40,647 bases of DNA from Ichthyophthirius multifiliis (GCF_000220395.1 NW_004087043.1:1-40647), one strand, 5' to 3'; positions 24,443 through 36,008 are shown, numbered from the stretch's first letter. The notes: a model not told the origin generated them from the letters alone. Numbers and translations: made by a program.

Positions 24443-25260
24443 TCATTTTTTTTTTTTAATCACATCTGGTAGATTAAATTTACCATTATCAACTCCTGTT
24501 GCACTTAAAATTATTAAAACTATAATAACCAATACTATAGTACATATTAAGCAGATTAAAATTTTATCTGTTTATACCTATTTTGCAAAATACTTTACAT
24601 ATTTCAATGTCCTATTTAATGCTGTTTATGTATCCATTACAGTTCCTTTTATCTAATCCAACTTTTCTATTTATTAATCTAATTCCTGATTTATTTTATC
24701 AGCTAATTCTATATCTTATTACATTAAACCTTCTATTTCATTTAATTTCTGCAATCCTTTTTTTTTATAATAAGTTTATTTTTATATTTAAAAAATAAAT
24801 AATTTACCTTTGTCCTGTATTTAATGACCATAATTAATTAATTAATCCTCTTTTTATTAAAAATAATTTTTTTTTTATACATAAAAAATAGCTTTTATTT
24901 ACAATTCATGTTTTATGGATTATCTTATTAATTTTATAATTATTCTTTTCTTCCTTCAAATAGTTATTCGACTGCTTTTCCTTCATTTTTTTTAATTTCT
25001 AATTCCGTTTTTAATATTTAATGTCTTTTCTATAATTAACCTAGACTTTATTTATAAATCTATTCTTTATGCCTATCTAATTAACTTATTTCAAAATCAT
25101 ATGCTTCTAAATTATTATTTATATCTTTTAATGATAATTAACATTATTTTATTGCTATAATTCTTTTGTTCCCTTCCATTTTACTTATTTTATCTAATTA
25201 TGATTAAAGCTTTTCTAATTGATTTGTAATTTGTTCTTCATAATCTTCTAATTAACTCAT
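24443..25260 (-). CDS. Qb-SNARE, NPSN (novel plant SNARE) type, three exons
   Basis: A 237-residue tail-anchored SNARE that would act in membrane fusion. Exons are 24903-25260, a 42-bp exon 24808-24849 and 24443-24756. Introns of 53 and 51 bp both have GTAAAT donors. The N-terminal half is a three-helix bundle-like coiled coil (MSQLEDYEEQITNQLEKLQS...). The tiny exon supplies QLINYGHQIQDKG, the start of the SNARE motif, which continues LQKLNEIEGLMQQDIELADK, DQQIEKLDQIKGTVMDTQ and NRTLKYVKYFAKQVQTDKI. It then runs straight into a transmembrane anchor (ILICLICTIVLVIIVLIIL) and a short lumenal KKKK tail. The last 40 motif residues align without gaps to the plant NPSN family as I recall it, notably the final VK..x..QV.TDK. 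NPSNs work in cytokinesis and plasma-membrane fusion in plants. The role in ciliates is inference. Confidence 0.9.
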
Positions 25261-25519
25261 TTTTTTTTTGTTTTAAACAAAACTTTTTTTTTTTAAATAT
25301 ATAATATATATAATTTATGTATGTATAATTTTTATATATTTTATTAATTATTATTTATATATATTTTTTTGAACTTAATTTTAATAAGAAATCATTGATT
25401 TTATTAATATTTTAGAATAATCCTAACATTATATAAGAAAAACCTTATTTAATAAAAATGTTATGTATAAACATATAAAATAAAATCAATAAATTAATAT
25501 ATTACATAAAATAATAAAA
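25261..25519. promoter_or_regulatory. shared divergent promoter region
   Basis: These 259 bp separate the start codons of the Qb-SNARE gene (minus) and the type I membrane protein gene (plus), so both promoters must lie here. No specific element was recognised in the A/T-rich sequence. Confidence 0.5.
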
Positions 25520-26317
25520 ATGATTTTAAATTTATTAATTTTATTAACATTATTATTTAATAAATTAATATATGCGTTGTAAACAACTCATACAGAAACA
25601 TTCACACTTGAAAAAAATACGTATAAAGAGTTTACAAAATCAACAATTGAATTAGTTAAATAAGATTATTAAGACGGTACATTAGATTCGACATTATAAT
25701 TTAATATTCTTTCAAATAAAAAACCATATAATTATGGAATATTAATGTTTAATGATACCAGCAATTTTTATTTTCCATAATATTTATATTCAGTATAAAA
25801 TAATATATATTAAAATAAAGATAAATTCAACTGTATAAATTGTGAATAATGTTTAGACTAAAATAATAATAATTTAATTTTATTTTAACCATTAAAGGGT
25901 ACTGGATTTGGTAAAAAAAAATAAAGTATTAAGTATTATTTTTATTTGAATAAAAAAAAAGTCTGCTGTAAAAATTGTAAATAAAATATTATTTTTGAGT
26001 TGATAAAAAGTTAAACTTCATTTAAGAATTTAAATGATAGATAAAAAGATATACCTCAAATAATAGTCTTAGATAATACATAATTTACTCAAGAAGATTA
26101 AGAATAAATATAAGATATTATAATTTAATAAACTTATTTTGTAAATATTTAGCCGACAGAGTTTTATTTTGCTGCTACAATTATTTTATGTGTTGTTTTT
26201 GGATTTATATTAATAATAGGATGTACTACAATATTTTATTTAAGATACTAATATAAATAAGCAATATAATAAGATATAATGAATAAATTTGTTGATGGAA
26301 ATAATAAATAGAACTGA
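25520..26317 (+). CDS. type I membrane protein with clustered cysteines
   Basis: A 265-residue intronless protein of unknown family. A signal peptide covers about 1-19 (MILNLLILLTLLFNKLIYA). A lumenal or extracellular domain of about 195 residues follows. One transmembrane helix lies near 219-245 (FAATIILCVVFGFILIIGC), and the short cytosolic tail is rich in Q, K and Y. The ectodomain holds two cysteine groups, CINCEQC and CCKNC, about 45-50 residues apart, suggesting disulphides or a metal site. The architecture resembles small secretory-pathway receptors or surface proteins, but nothing more specific can be said. The stop TGA (26315-26317) is only 104 bp from the stop of the convergent gene. 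Confidence 0.85.
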
Positions 26318-26421
26318 GAATAAATATATATAATTAAAAAATAAAATTATATATATCAATAAAATTATTTATTAGTAATTAAAAAAAAAAAAAAACATAC
26401 AAATATTTTATTTTATTTTTT

Positions 26422-27563
26422 TCAAGAAAATATTTAATCTCTTAATTATTAATATTCTTAAACCATAATTTTATCCGGTTCATCTTCATCTCCTTTAAAT
26501 TTACATAGGACCTTATCAAAATTCTCCTTTATTTTATTAAGTATTGCTTCATTTTATTTCCCTCCTTTTTTAAGAACTTAAGCCAAAATAGTAACACAAG
26601 CCAAATAACTATTTGAATAAGATCTATCTTATTATAATTTATTTTCTAATTAAGTTGCTATCTATGTAAGTTATTAAATTCCTTATTAACTTCTTCCTTT
26701 GTATAATTCCACAATTGCAAAGCTAACTTAAGTTTAAAAATGATTAGAATCAACAGGCTATTTTTTCTCTAATTCTTCCCATATTTCTTTTGATTTTGTT
26801 ATACATTAGGAAGCATATTCTATTTGATTTTTTTATATATAACTCATTGACATCTTTTAAAGTAAAATAGCATATTATCTTTTTTATTTTTGATTTAATT
26901 CTTCAAATTTATCATATATTTCTTTAGCTTATTCATAATATTTTATGTTATCATCATTTGTATCTTTCTTTACACTCAATATATTACCTAATTATGTATA
27001 ATTTCTGGCTAAAGCATCATATAAAACAGGATTATCAGGTTTTACTTATTATTCTAATATAGGAAGCATTTATGTTATTGCTTTTTTAGCTTCTTCAAAT
27101 TTGCCATCAAAAAGTTCTCCTTGGCTTATATTTTCGGCTATTTTTGCTAAAATAACAAAATCTTCAGATCTGTAAGTCTCTAATTATTTTTTTAAATCAT
27201 AAAGGACTTCTAAACCTTCTTTTGTTTTTTTTATTTAATTAAAATATTTCCAGTTTCTAAAACTTAATATGAAATATCAATTTGTTCTTTTTCTTTTAAT
27301 TGAATTAATTCTATAAGAATTTCTTAGCATTTTTAATAGTTTTTTTAAGAAAATTATTCTTCGTAATTTTATTCCAATTCCTCTATTTTTAATAAAACTT
27401 CACTTTAAAATACTGGCAAATGGAAATTATATAATTGCTTTTATAATAAGAATTATTTTCTATATATGATTTTTGGATTTGATTGTATAACTCGAAACTT
27501 TTGGATTAGTTAATTTTATAATAAGTTACTTTTTAATAGATAATTTATAGAATTTTTAAACAT
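26422..27563 (-). CDS. TPR-like helical-repeat protein, probable mitochondrial
   Basis: A protein of about 380 residues. The N-terminus (1-45: MFKNSINYLLKSNLLQNQLI, then K/R/Q-rich and without acidic residues) looks like a mitochondrial presequence. From about 50 onward it is all-helical with repeated A/Y/L spacing typical of TPR-like arrays, for example GKFEEAKKAITQMLPILEQQ, PVLYDALARNYTQLGNI and YYEQAKEIYDKFEELNQ. It ends in an acidic segment (KGDEDEPDKIMV). Proteins of this kind usually mediate protein-protein contacts. The partner is unknown. The frame shifts by one base in an A8 run at about 27225-27232, between ETGNILIKQKK and TKEGLEVLYDLKK. Adding one A gives a single protein. No intron fits there. 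Start is ATG 27561-27563 and stop TGA 26422-26424. Confidence 0.8.
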
Positions 27564-28215
27564 ACTTTTTTCAAAATTTATAAAGATATTTTTTATTTTT
27601 ATAATAATTATTAAATTTTTGGATTTTTATTTATTTATATGTTAATATTAATTTATGCACTTAAAATAGTAATATATTTTTATTTTTTTCAAACATATAA
27701 AAAATATGTATGTTATGAATAATAAAAAGTCTATTTTAGTTAAACTTAAAAAAAATATTAAATATTTTAAATTATTAAATAATATTTATAATATTTATTT
27801 AATAAAATCTGTATTTTATTATTTATTAATACATATGTACTATATTTTATAATATAAAAATCTAACTATCTATTTAAATTTGTCTAAATTAAATTTATAT
27901 TTATTTTATTAAAATTTATATTAATGATTTTCTATTAAAAATATATATATTATAATATAGCTTTATGATAAATATCAAAATTTCAATTATTTGTACATCA
28001 AAGTTATATCATAAATATTATAAAATAATAATGCTTTTAGATAATATTAATAAACTATTAGTTTATCAATTTTTAAATTTTATATATTTATTATAAAATA
28101 ATTTGTAGATATTTTTTTTTATTTATAAAATAAAATTTATTAACCTTTTTTATTTTTATATTTTATTTTTAAATTTTTAAATATTAAAAAAAAAAAAAAT
28201 TTCTTTAATATAATT
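27564..28215. promoter_or_regulatory. divergent intergenic region
   Basis: 652 bp between the start codons of the helical-repeat gene (minus) and the polyQ coiled-coil gene (plus). A/T-rich. No gene or defined element was recognised. Confidence 0.4.
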
Positions 28216-28970
28216 ATGTCTTATACTTAGTCATGTAATAAATTCGGCTTAAATAATATATATAATATATATTTTTTATTTTTAAAAGACTATTAAAAAA
28301 ATACAGCATCATTAGACAGTGATAATCAATATAATTAATATTTAAAAAGCCCTGAATATGTTAGATATAAAATTGATAGTATATTTTTTTAAAAAAAAAA
28401 AAATGATAAAAAAATTAAAAAAAAAAAAATATAATTTAATAAAAAGCCTAAATATAAAGAAAGGTAATATGTTCACCAGAACCAGAAAGAGATAATCATA
28501 TATATAGATCGCCTATTTTAGAAGAAAATTTAATAAATAAATATACTTATGGAACAAATTATAATGACGATTTTGGAAGTTAAATTAAATAATTAATAAA
28601 TAAGTTTTTTTATTATAAAAAAAGAAAAAATAAATTATATAGGAGACTAAATAAGAAAATAAAATTTCTCATAATAAAATATAAAACCAAATACATACAG
28701 TGCTTAGTAGTTTAATTATACAAGAATTTACAATAATTAATATGATATAGATAGATAAATAAGAGAATAAAGAAAATAAGAAATAATGAATAAAATTAAT
28801 GCATTAAATGAAAAATTGAAAATAAATAATAATTAAAATTAAATATATTCAAAGACCTTATAAAATAATTATGATACTTAATAAAGTAAAGGATTAAATG
28901 ATATTAATAAATAAAAATTGTATAGTTAATAATAGGAAATAGAAAATGAAAAAGATTTTGAAATAAAATC

Positions 28971-29032
<62 letters not shown>

Positions 29033-30345
29033 TTTCAAATGAAAGTAATTTAGAATAACCATAAAAAAACTAATAATTATAAGATATCAAGTAAAATATT
29101 ACATAAGATATGACTTAAATATCAGAATAAATTGAAAATAAATATAGATAATAAATTAATAGCTTATAATAAGAACATGAATTATTTAATTAAAAAGTAT
29201 AATTTTATATTATTTTATTTTTAATATTTTATAAAAATAAAATTTTAAATATAAGAATTTATAATTACAAGACTAAATATCTTTATTAAATAAAAATCAT
29301 TAAGATTAATTAAAATAAACTTAACTAGAAACATAAAAATAATAAGCAAATTTAAAATAAAAATTTGATTAAGAAAAATAAGAATATGAAAACAAAGTAA
29401 AAAAATTGTCTAATTAATCAAATATATATATATATATATATTTAAAAATAAGATAAAAGAATTAAAAAATGTATTAGAACAGGAAAATAAAAAAACAGTT
29501 AATTATAATAATAAAATAATTAAAAAAGTAAATAATTAGAAGAAAAGAATAAAAAAATGCACGAAAATCTAAATCAAATCAAATAATAATATGAAAATAA
29601 AATTAAAGATTGTTAAAAATAGGTAGAAGAATAAAATAAAAAAATTGAAAATTTCTAAAATTAAAAATTAGATAACTCTTTATTAAAAGAAATTTGCGAA
29701 AAACCAGAACTTTTATAATATATAAAAGAAAAATTAGCAAACGATATTAATAAAAATGAAGATAATAATGAAAATAATGAATATAAATAAAAACTAAATA
29801 ATATGGAAAAAATAAATGATAACAAAGATGAAATAATTAAAGAATGTAAATATAAATATTTATATAAATATATATATATATATATATTTTTATTTATTTA
29901 TTAGTGGGCAAAAATATAGAAATGAAAGATTTAGAAATTTAAAAAATGGAATAATTAATAGAAAAATTTAAAGATTTATTTTAACACATTAATTAAGAAA
30001 AGGAAATTTTAGTTTAAGAAAATGAAAGAATATCTAATGAATTAGTATGTTTTTTATTAAATTTTTTAATTTTTTTTTTTGTTAAAATAGGATTAATTTA
30101 AGTAATTATTTACTGAAAATTTGCATTTATTTACTAATATTAATGAATAAGATAATGAAAATTATGAATAACTTTAATAAGAAAATTAAAACTAAGATTA
30201 TTATGAAGAAGGCTATGAATAAAACTAATAAGATTATGATTAAAATTAAGAATAAGTTGATGAAAATTAATATTAAGAATAGTATGATGAGCAAGAAGAA
30301 GACAATTATGAAGAAAATTAGGAAGATAATCAAGAATAAAATTGA
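28216..30345 (+). CDS. polyQ coiled-coil protein, seven exons
   Basis: About 592 residues. Exons are 28216-28378, 28447-28578, 28643-29196, 29256-29396, 29453-29845, 29905-30044 and 30091-30345. All six introns (68, 64, 59, 56, 59 and 46 bp) are GT-AG and restore one frame. The N-terminal part is low complexity with some SP motifs (CSPEPERDNHIYRSPILEEN). An R/E/Q-rich helix (DIDRQIREQRKQEIMNKINA) follows, then a run of 20 glutamines at about 209-228. Long coiled coil comes next (QEKQEYENK, EENLKEICEKPELLQYIKEK-like segments). The tail is very acidic, with D/E/N/Q/Y repeats (EENQEDNQEQN) ending at TGA 30343-30345. One A is missing in the A6 run at 29522-29527. The second intron's donor (GTTAAATT) is the least certain. 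No family was recognised. A cytoskeletal or scaffold role is likely. Confidence 0.75.
28972..29031 (+). repeat. (TAA)20 microsatellite coding Q20
   Basis: Sixty bases of pure TAA, in frame, read as 20 glutamines under the ciliate code. Under the standard code this would be 20 consecutive stops. Confidence 0.95.
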
Positions 30346-31239
30346 GAAAAATAAATAAATTTTAAAATATAATTTTTATTAATTTTAAAATTATACAATA
30401 TAATCATTAATAATAATAATGTTAAAATAAATAAGATAACTTTATTTTCTAAAAATTAAAGTTATTTCTTAATAAAATAAAAATAATAATAATATTAATA
30501 TATTCAAATTTTTATAAACAAAATTATGTATAAGATATTATTTAAATTATATTTTATTTTTTTTATATATAAAAAATATATATAAAAGTTTAAAAATTAA
30601 TAACTAAATATTAATTTATTTAATATTAATATATTACAATTATTTTAATATTACTTTAATAAAAAAGATTATAAAAATATAATATAAGAAAATATTATTC
30701 AATATATTAAAAATAATAATAAAATATTAAACTTATCCTTAAAATAAAATAATTCATCCATATTCAGATTTTGATATAGTAAAAGTCAATAAAATCTAAA
30801 TTAACTATTATATATTATCAAAATATTAAAAAATTAAGTAGCTAAACATAACTTAATTTTATATGCAATTTGCCTTAAAAAAAACTTTATATTTTTAATC
30901 TAAACGATAAATAATTAATTAAAAATTTAATTATTTTTAAAGCTCTGATAAAATTACTTTATTAAATATAAATTATACTATTAATATATATTTATGATAA
31001 AAATTATCAATTATTTATCTAAAAAAGAAATTTTTTAAATAATCTCTTTTTGTTATATACTCTAATTAAAGTTATAAATATTTTCATATTTTCATATTGA
31101 ATATTTAAAATAAAATTAAATTAAAAGACATATTTAAATATGATTTATTTAAAAAAATGAAAAAATAAATTTTTAATATATATTAATAACTATATATTAA
31201 ATTAATTATAAAAAATAAACAAATAATTTAAAACAATTT
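30346..31239. other. A+T-rich spacer with a weak ORF
   Basis: Downstream of the polyQ gene. The main item is the open frame 30662-30997 listed separately. A further plus-strand frame near 31005-31145 (NYLSKKEIFQIISFCYI...) follows a TGA and a frame change. Nothing else was seen. Confidence 0.4.
30662..30997 (+). pseudogene. weak ORF, possible exon or relic
   Basis: An open frame of about 111 codons ending at TGA 30995-30997. Its first in-frame ATG lies only halfway through. The peptide is not low complexity in its centre (NKIIHPYSDFDIVKVNKIQI, then FYMQFALKKTLYFQSKRQII). No splice sites link it convincingly to neighbours, although a similar-looking stretch follows at about 31005-31145. It may be a decayed gene. 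Chance opening cannot be excluded. Confidence 0.25.
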
Positions 31240-31821
31240 ATGAAAGATAATAATTAAAATTATTTATAATTTTTTTTAATAAAAATTAATACAGAAAATA
31301 TTAATGAAAATAATGATAATAGTTTTAAGTTGTAGGCTTTACTGTTGAAAATAGTTAATATTTAAATAATTAATAAAGAAAAATAGATTTTTAAGAAAAA
31401 ATTGCTTATTGTTATAGAAAATTTAAAGTTTTTTTTTTTTTTTAAGTATAAATATATTATTTATATATTAATTTTTTTTATAAAAAGATTTTTGTTAAAA
31501 AAAAAATTTTGGCTTATTTAAATAATTTATCTTAATAAAAAAATATAGATTAGATTTTTATATAAAATAATAAATATTAAAATAAAAATAAATATTGAAT
31601 ATAAATAAGAAATCTATATTATATAAAAAAAAAAAAATTAAATAATTTTTTTTATTAAAATATCATTTATATATTTAAATTTTTTATAATTTATCCTTTA
31701 AGATTATTTAATAATCTATTATTTATACCTAAAAGTTTACCTATTTATTAGCTTATATTATAAAAGTATTTAACTAAATGCGTATTATCTAATTGATTTT
31801 AAAATTAATTTTATTAAATTG
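31240..31821 (+). pseudogene. hypothetical ORF, 193 codons
   Basis: Open from ATG 31240 to TGA 31819-31821. The first 60 codons look coding (TENINENNDNSFKLQALLLK, then NKEKQIFKKKLLIVIENLK). The rest is dominated by F/I/Y/K from A/T runs, with a more varied patch near the end (AYIIKVFNQMRIIQLI). A real short exon embedded in a chance extension is plausible. No family was recognised. Confidence 0.3.
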
Positions 31822-32532
31822 ATTTATATATAATATCAAAATTTTTAAAATTAAAAAAATTACACTGTTTAAATATTAAAATAAATAAATACATATATTT
31901 TGGTTTATTTTTAATACTATATTTAATTAAATACGTTTCTTATTTTTTTTAAATGAATATTTATTTATTTTTTCTTGAAAATAATTTGATTTTAATTTTA
32001 ATATTATGTTTTTTAATGTTTTCTTAATTTTTTTTTCTTTATATATAATTGATTTAATGCATATAAAATAATTTTATATTTATTTATATTAATTCTTTAA
32101 TTATTTTATATTTTTTAATTTTATATCTATAAAAAATATATGAAAAATTTTAAAATTATTATAAATAAATTCTTTTATATACATATTTTTTTTGTTTTAA
32201 AAAATTTATATTTAGTTATTAAATAAATGCTTTTTTTTATTTTATACTATTAAATTAATATATTTTTAAAATAAAAATAAGTAAATGATAATATTTTAAA
32301 AAAATAAAATAAAAAAATATGTTAAAACTTGAAAAACATTTAAAAATTATTAAAAATATAAAATAATGTAATATTTTTCTTATATAATTTTAATATATAA
32401 TTTTTATTTATTAATTTTTGTTAATTTTAAAAAAAATAATATTGTAATAAAATTTTATATATATATATAAATATATATATTTATATATATTTATATATAT
32501 TTATCTATATTTATATATAATATTTTTTTTTT
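31822..32532. other. A+T desert, no gene seen
   Basis: Very A/T-rich, with TATATA-type runs near 32458-32520. It is the 3' flank of the gene on the minus strand that follows. Confidence 0.6.
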
Positions 32533-34392
32533 TCATTTGTACTTTTATTATTTTTTTTAATTAGAATTAAGTTTTAATGTTATATATTTATTTTCTAAAG
32601 TTTATATTTATTTAGCTTTATTTGATAATTATTCATCTATTTTTTTTTTTTTAATAAAAAAAAAATTAAATAAAAAATAAATAAAAAACTTAAAATTTCA
32701 AATAAACCCTAAAATTATTATATACTCAATTATAATTCTTTCATAAAATTTTATTATACTCCTTATATTACTTAAATATCTTTTTAACACATTTAAGCCT
32801 AATTTTTTACTAAATTCAATTTTTTTTATATTTTTATCTCTCTTTTTATAATAAACTTACCAAATTTTTATTTTTTAACTTTTCTTAATTAATTTATTCC
32901 TTCAAATTTTCTGCTAATTCCTTCATTTCTTTATTTTCTTTTAAAACTTTTCCAAAATCATCCTTATTTTATTTATTAAATCTTTACAAAATACTTCCTT
33001 GTGAACTTTCTACACTCAATCTCATTTTATTTTTGATAGAATTATGTATGCAAGGACTCAAAATTCCATTAGTAAGATTAATAATACTCTTTTCAACAAT
33101 ACTGGAGCTTTTATTAATTTCAAAAAGTTATTTCTTTTTTTCAAAAAAGCTACATTTTTTAACTTCTGGGTATCTTTCACTTTACGGACTCTACTAAATT
33201 ATTTTTTTTAATTATTTAAATTATTATAAAGACCCGTTTTGGAATAAATTAGGTTCATTTTTGTTTTCATTCTCTTTATTTTCTTTATTTTTTTTGGAAA
33301 AAATCACCTTAAAATCGCTCAAATTGATTTTCAAAAACTCCAATTTATCCACATTTCGTTTATTTAAAATTTAATTTCTCAAATAACAACCTAATGTGAG
33401 TTTTTCCTCTTTATTTGCATACTAAAGGATCTTCATTTTGCATTTTTAGAAACAAAATTCCCATGGGGTTATATAAGAAGGAATATTTCTTCCCAAAAAA
33501 CATTAAATATCTTATATACCGTAAAGGAAAATCTTTAATTCATTTAATTTAAATGCTTAAAGGTCCAATGTTTTCCCATTTTATAATTATAGGGAAAAAC
33601 ATAGTTCATATTTAATGTTTTTTTCATGTTTATATTTTTATAAATTTTATGAATAGAAACCATATTTTATGTCTATAATATTTTCTAATTTTACTATTTT
33701 ATTTGGTTTTTTTTATAAAAAAAAAAAATTATTTTTACTAAATTTATATATATGAACTATTATATTTTCAGAATATCTTAATTCTGTTAATTAATCATTT
33801 AACCAAAAGTAATTTTTTTCTTATTTTTTAGAATCATAATTGTAATATATGAATGATATTTTTTTGTTACAAAGTAAGTTTATTTATTCATTTATTTATA
33901 ATTGGTTTATTTTTTATAATTTATTTAAATTTAAGTGGAGCTTTTCAAGATTATAATTGTAAAATTAAAGTTCGAACTAAAAAGGAAATAATTATTTTAT
34001 TTTAAAGTAACTGCCCTCTATGTAAAATTAAAGATTTTAATTTATTGGAATAACTTTATGTGTTTTTTTTGTCTTTTTTTTTTTTTTTATAGATTATATT
34101 ATGTATATTTGTTTTGAGTTTTTTACAAGCATTTCTTACATTATTAATAATGATTAAGGATGTATTATTAAACGATATTTTAAATTATCAGAAACGTTTT
34201 TTACTATTATTTAAAAATTCATTTTTTTATTTTTATTTTCCTGGATATATCTTTTTGTTTTGTAAATATGTGCTTATTATTTTTATAATGGTATTCTTTT
34301 GTTTAATATTTTTATAGTAAAAAATAATAAATTTACTTTAATAAATTTGAAATTTATAAAATCTATTTAATTTTTTAAAAAATTAAAAACAT
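32533..34392 (-). CDS. unrecognised ~555-aa protein, up to five exons
   Basis: Exons are 34337-34392, 34127-34295, 33739-34072, 32690-33693 and 32533-32636. Introns are 41, 54 (multiple of three, may be retained), 45 and 53 bp, all GT-AG. The N-terminal half is rich in hydrophobic and aromatic residues with alternating pattern, suggesting a beta-rich globular domain (FQIIVKNVSDNLKYRLIIHP; KYELCFSLQLQNGKTLDLQA; LGRNIPSYITPWEFCFQKCK). A C2-type fold crossed my mind but is not supported by a motif. After a K/N/E linker (KKNKENKENENKNEPN) comes a Ser-rich segment, then a C-terminal coiled coil (KEMKELAENLKEQINQEKLK ... NEQLSNKAKQIQTLENK). One A is missing in the A8 run at 32820-32827. The start at 34392 depends on the first short intron. 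An internal ATG at 34222 is the alternative. Stop is TGA 32533-32535. Confidence 0.65.
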
Positions 34393-35300
34393 ATTAAAAT
34401 ATTCAATTTCTTATAAAGTTTTTCGGTTATAAAATAATTTTTTTAAAAAATAAAAAGAATAATGATGTTTTTTTTTTATTAATAATAAAACATATTATTT
34501 TTATTGAATTCAAATATTTAATAGCTTTATATTTTATATTATTTATTAAAAACTTTTAAAATAAATTTAATTGATTTAAATATTTTAAAATATAGTTTAT
34601 AAATATATATATCATAACATTTGAATAATACTATAGTCATAAACAAATTTAATTTTTTATATAAAATTTATTATTATATTAAATTCAAAGAAATAAAAAT
34701 AATTATAATTTTATCATATTTTTTTATATAGAGATAAAATTATTATATATTAAAACTAAAGTTAAAAACATAAAAATTTAAAATTATATAATAAAGATTT
34801 TATTTATAAATTTTGCATTAAAATTATTATTAGTTATCTTTTTTTTTTTTTAATAATTATAATTCTGTATTTGATATTTTTTTGATTTCTTAATTTATAT
34901 TTTTTTTTAATTAGAATATATAAATATTAAAAAAATTATAATTTAAAAACAAAAAAAAGTCAAAAGCAAATACAATAATTAACTTTTTGAATCATAATAT
35001 AAATTATATTATAAAATACACGTTAATGTATAAAATTAAATATATCTAATAACAATAAAAAAAACAAATTATAGTTTAATAATTGCATTATTTTCAAAGA
35101 AATAAAAATATATAGATATTATAAAAAAACCAAAATTAAATAATTAAAATATATTATAGAAATAAACTTAGATAAATTCATTATAACATATAAAAAAAAT
35201 ATATATTAAAAATAAATAAAAGACCAAAAAAATAAAATAAAAATAAATAAATTATAATAAAAAAAAAAAAAGAGATTTGTAAATAAACAAAAAAAGTCTT
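34393..35300. promoter_or_regulatory. divergent intergenic region
   Basis: Between the start codons of two divergent genes. A/T-rich. No element or gene was recognised. Confidence 0.4.
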
Positions 35301-35911
35301 ATGGATGATATAATACAAAAATGCTACTATCAAAATTTCATAAATTTCACTGAAAAATTCGAATTTGATGATGACATATGCTTATCGAATTTAGAATATT
35401 TAGAAGAAGAAGTATGTATATCAACAGTAGAGCGAATAATATTTTCATATACAACATTACTTATTGGTTTTTAAAAAGTAATAGACACAGCATTAAAAAA
35501 TTCATTGATAGGATTTAGTCAATAAATAGTATTTTTAGATTAATATTCAACTAATTTAGAATTCGGACTATCCGTAGGTTACGAAATAGTTGAAAGTATA
35601 TTCGTAATATGCATAAATTTTATATATTATTTTATTTTGGGATATATATTTGATGCAAGTTGCTTATATAGTAATTTTGTATAAGTGCGAGTAATATTTA
35701 ATTGTTTAAAAGTTTAAAAATACTTTTTAAATTATTAAAGGTTATAAAAACTGGTTTAAGAGGAAATTTTACATAAGCATTAAAATTATTTTGTAAATAT
35801 GCTTCTAAAGAAATATTTAAAATATTAGGTAAATAAATTATTCCTTCCCCTTTAATAGGAAATTGTGTAGGAGCATTTTTAGGAGGAGTTGGAATGCGAA
35901 TATTTACTTGA
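35301..35911 (+). CDS. small two-exon hydrophobic protein, unknown
   Basis: 186 residues. Exon 1 is 35301-35690 and exon 2 is 35741-35911. The 50-bp GT-AG intron (GTAATATTT donor, TTAAAG acceptor) is in phase 0 and joins NFVQVR to VIKTGLRGNFTQALKLF. The N-terminus is acidic and soluble (EFDDDICLSNLEYLEEEVCI). A helix with a hydrophobic face follows (IIFSYTTLLIGFQKVID). A strongly hydrophobic segment (IVESIFVICINFIYYFILGY) lies at about 95-120. The C-terminus ends in a glycine-rich hydrophobic stretch (IGNCVGAFLGGVGMRIF), perhaps a second membrane or hairpin segment. Clean coding composition and splicing make the gene credible. I do not recognise the family. Stop is TGA 35909-35911. Confidence 0.75.
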
Positions 35912-35972
35912 TAATAATATATTATAAATATATATATTAAATTTATAATCATGTAAATATATAATATATAAA

Positions 35973-36008
<36 letters not shown>

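Noticed and set aside
24583..24798. Plus-strand 71-codon ORF
   Set aside because: Antisense to the last exon of the Qb-SNARE gene and its preceding intron. The minus-strand SNARE motif is unambiguous.
30127..30358. Overlapping hydrophobic (minus) and M/K/N-rich (plus) ORFs
   Set aside because: Both are shadows of the acidic last exon (30091-30345) of the polyQ gene, which reads as D/E/N/Q/Y repeats in its spliced frame.
34114..34317. Plus-strand hydrophobic ORF
   Set aside because: Antisense to exons 2-3 of the 32533-34392 gene, which reads continuously on the minus strand.
35698..35952. Minus-strand 84-codon ORF
   Set aside because: Antisense to exon 2 of the small membrane-like gene, whose plus-strand frame splices cleanly.
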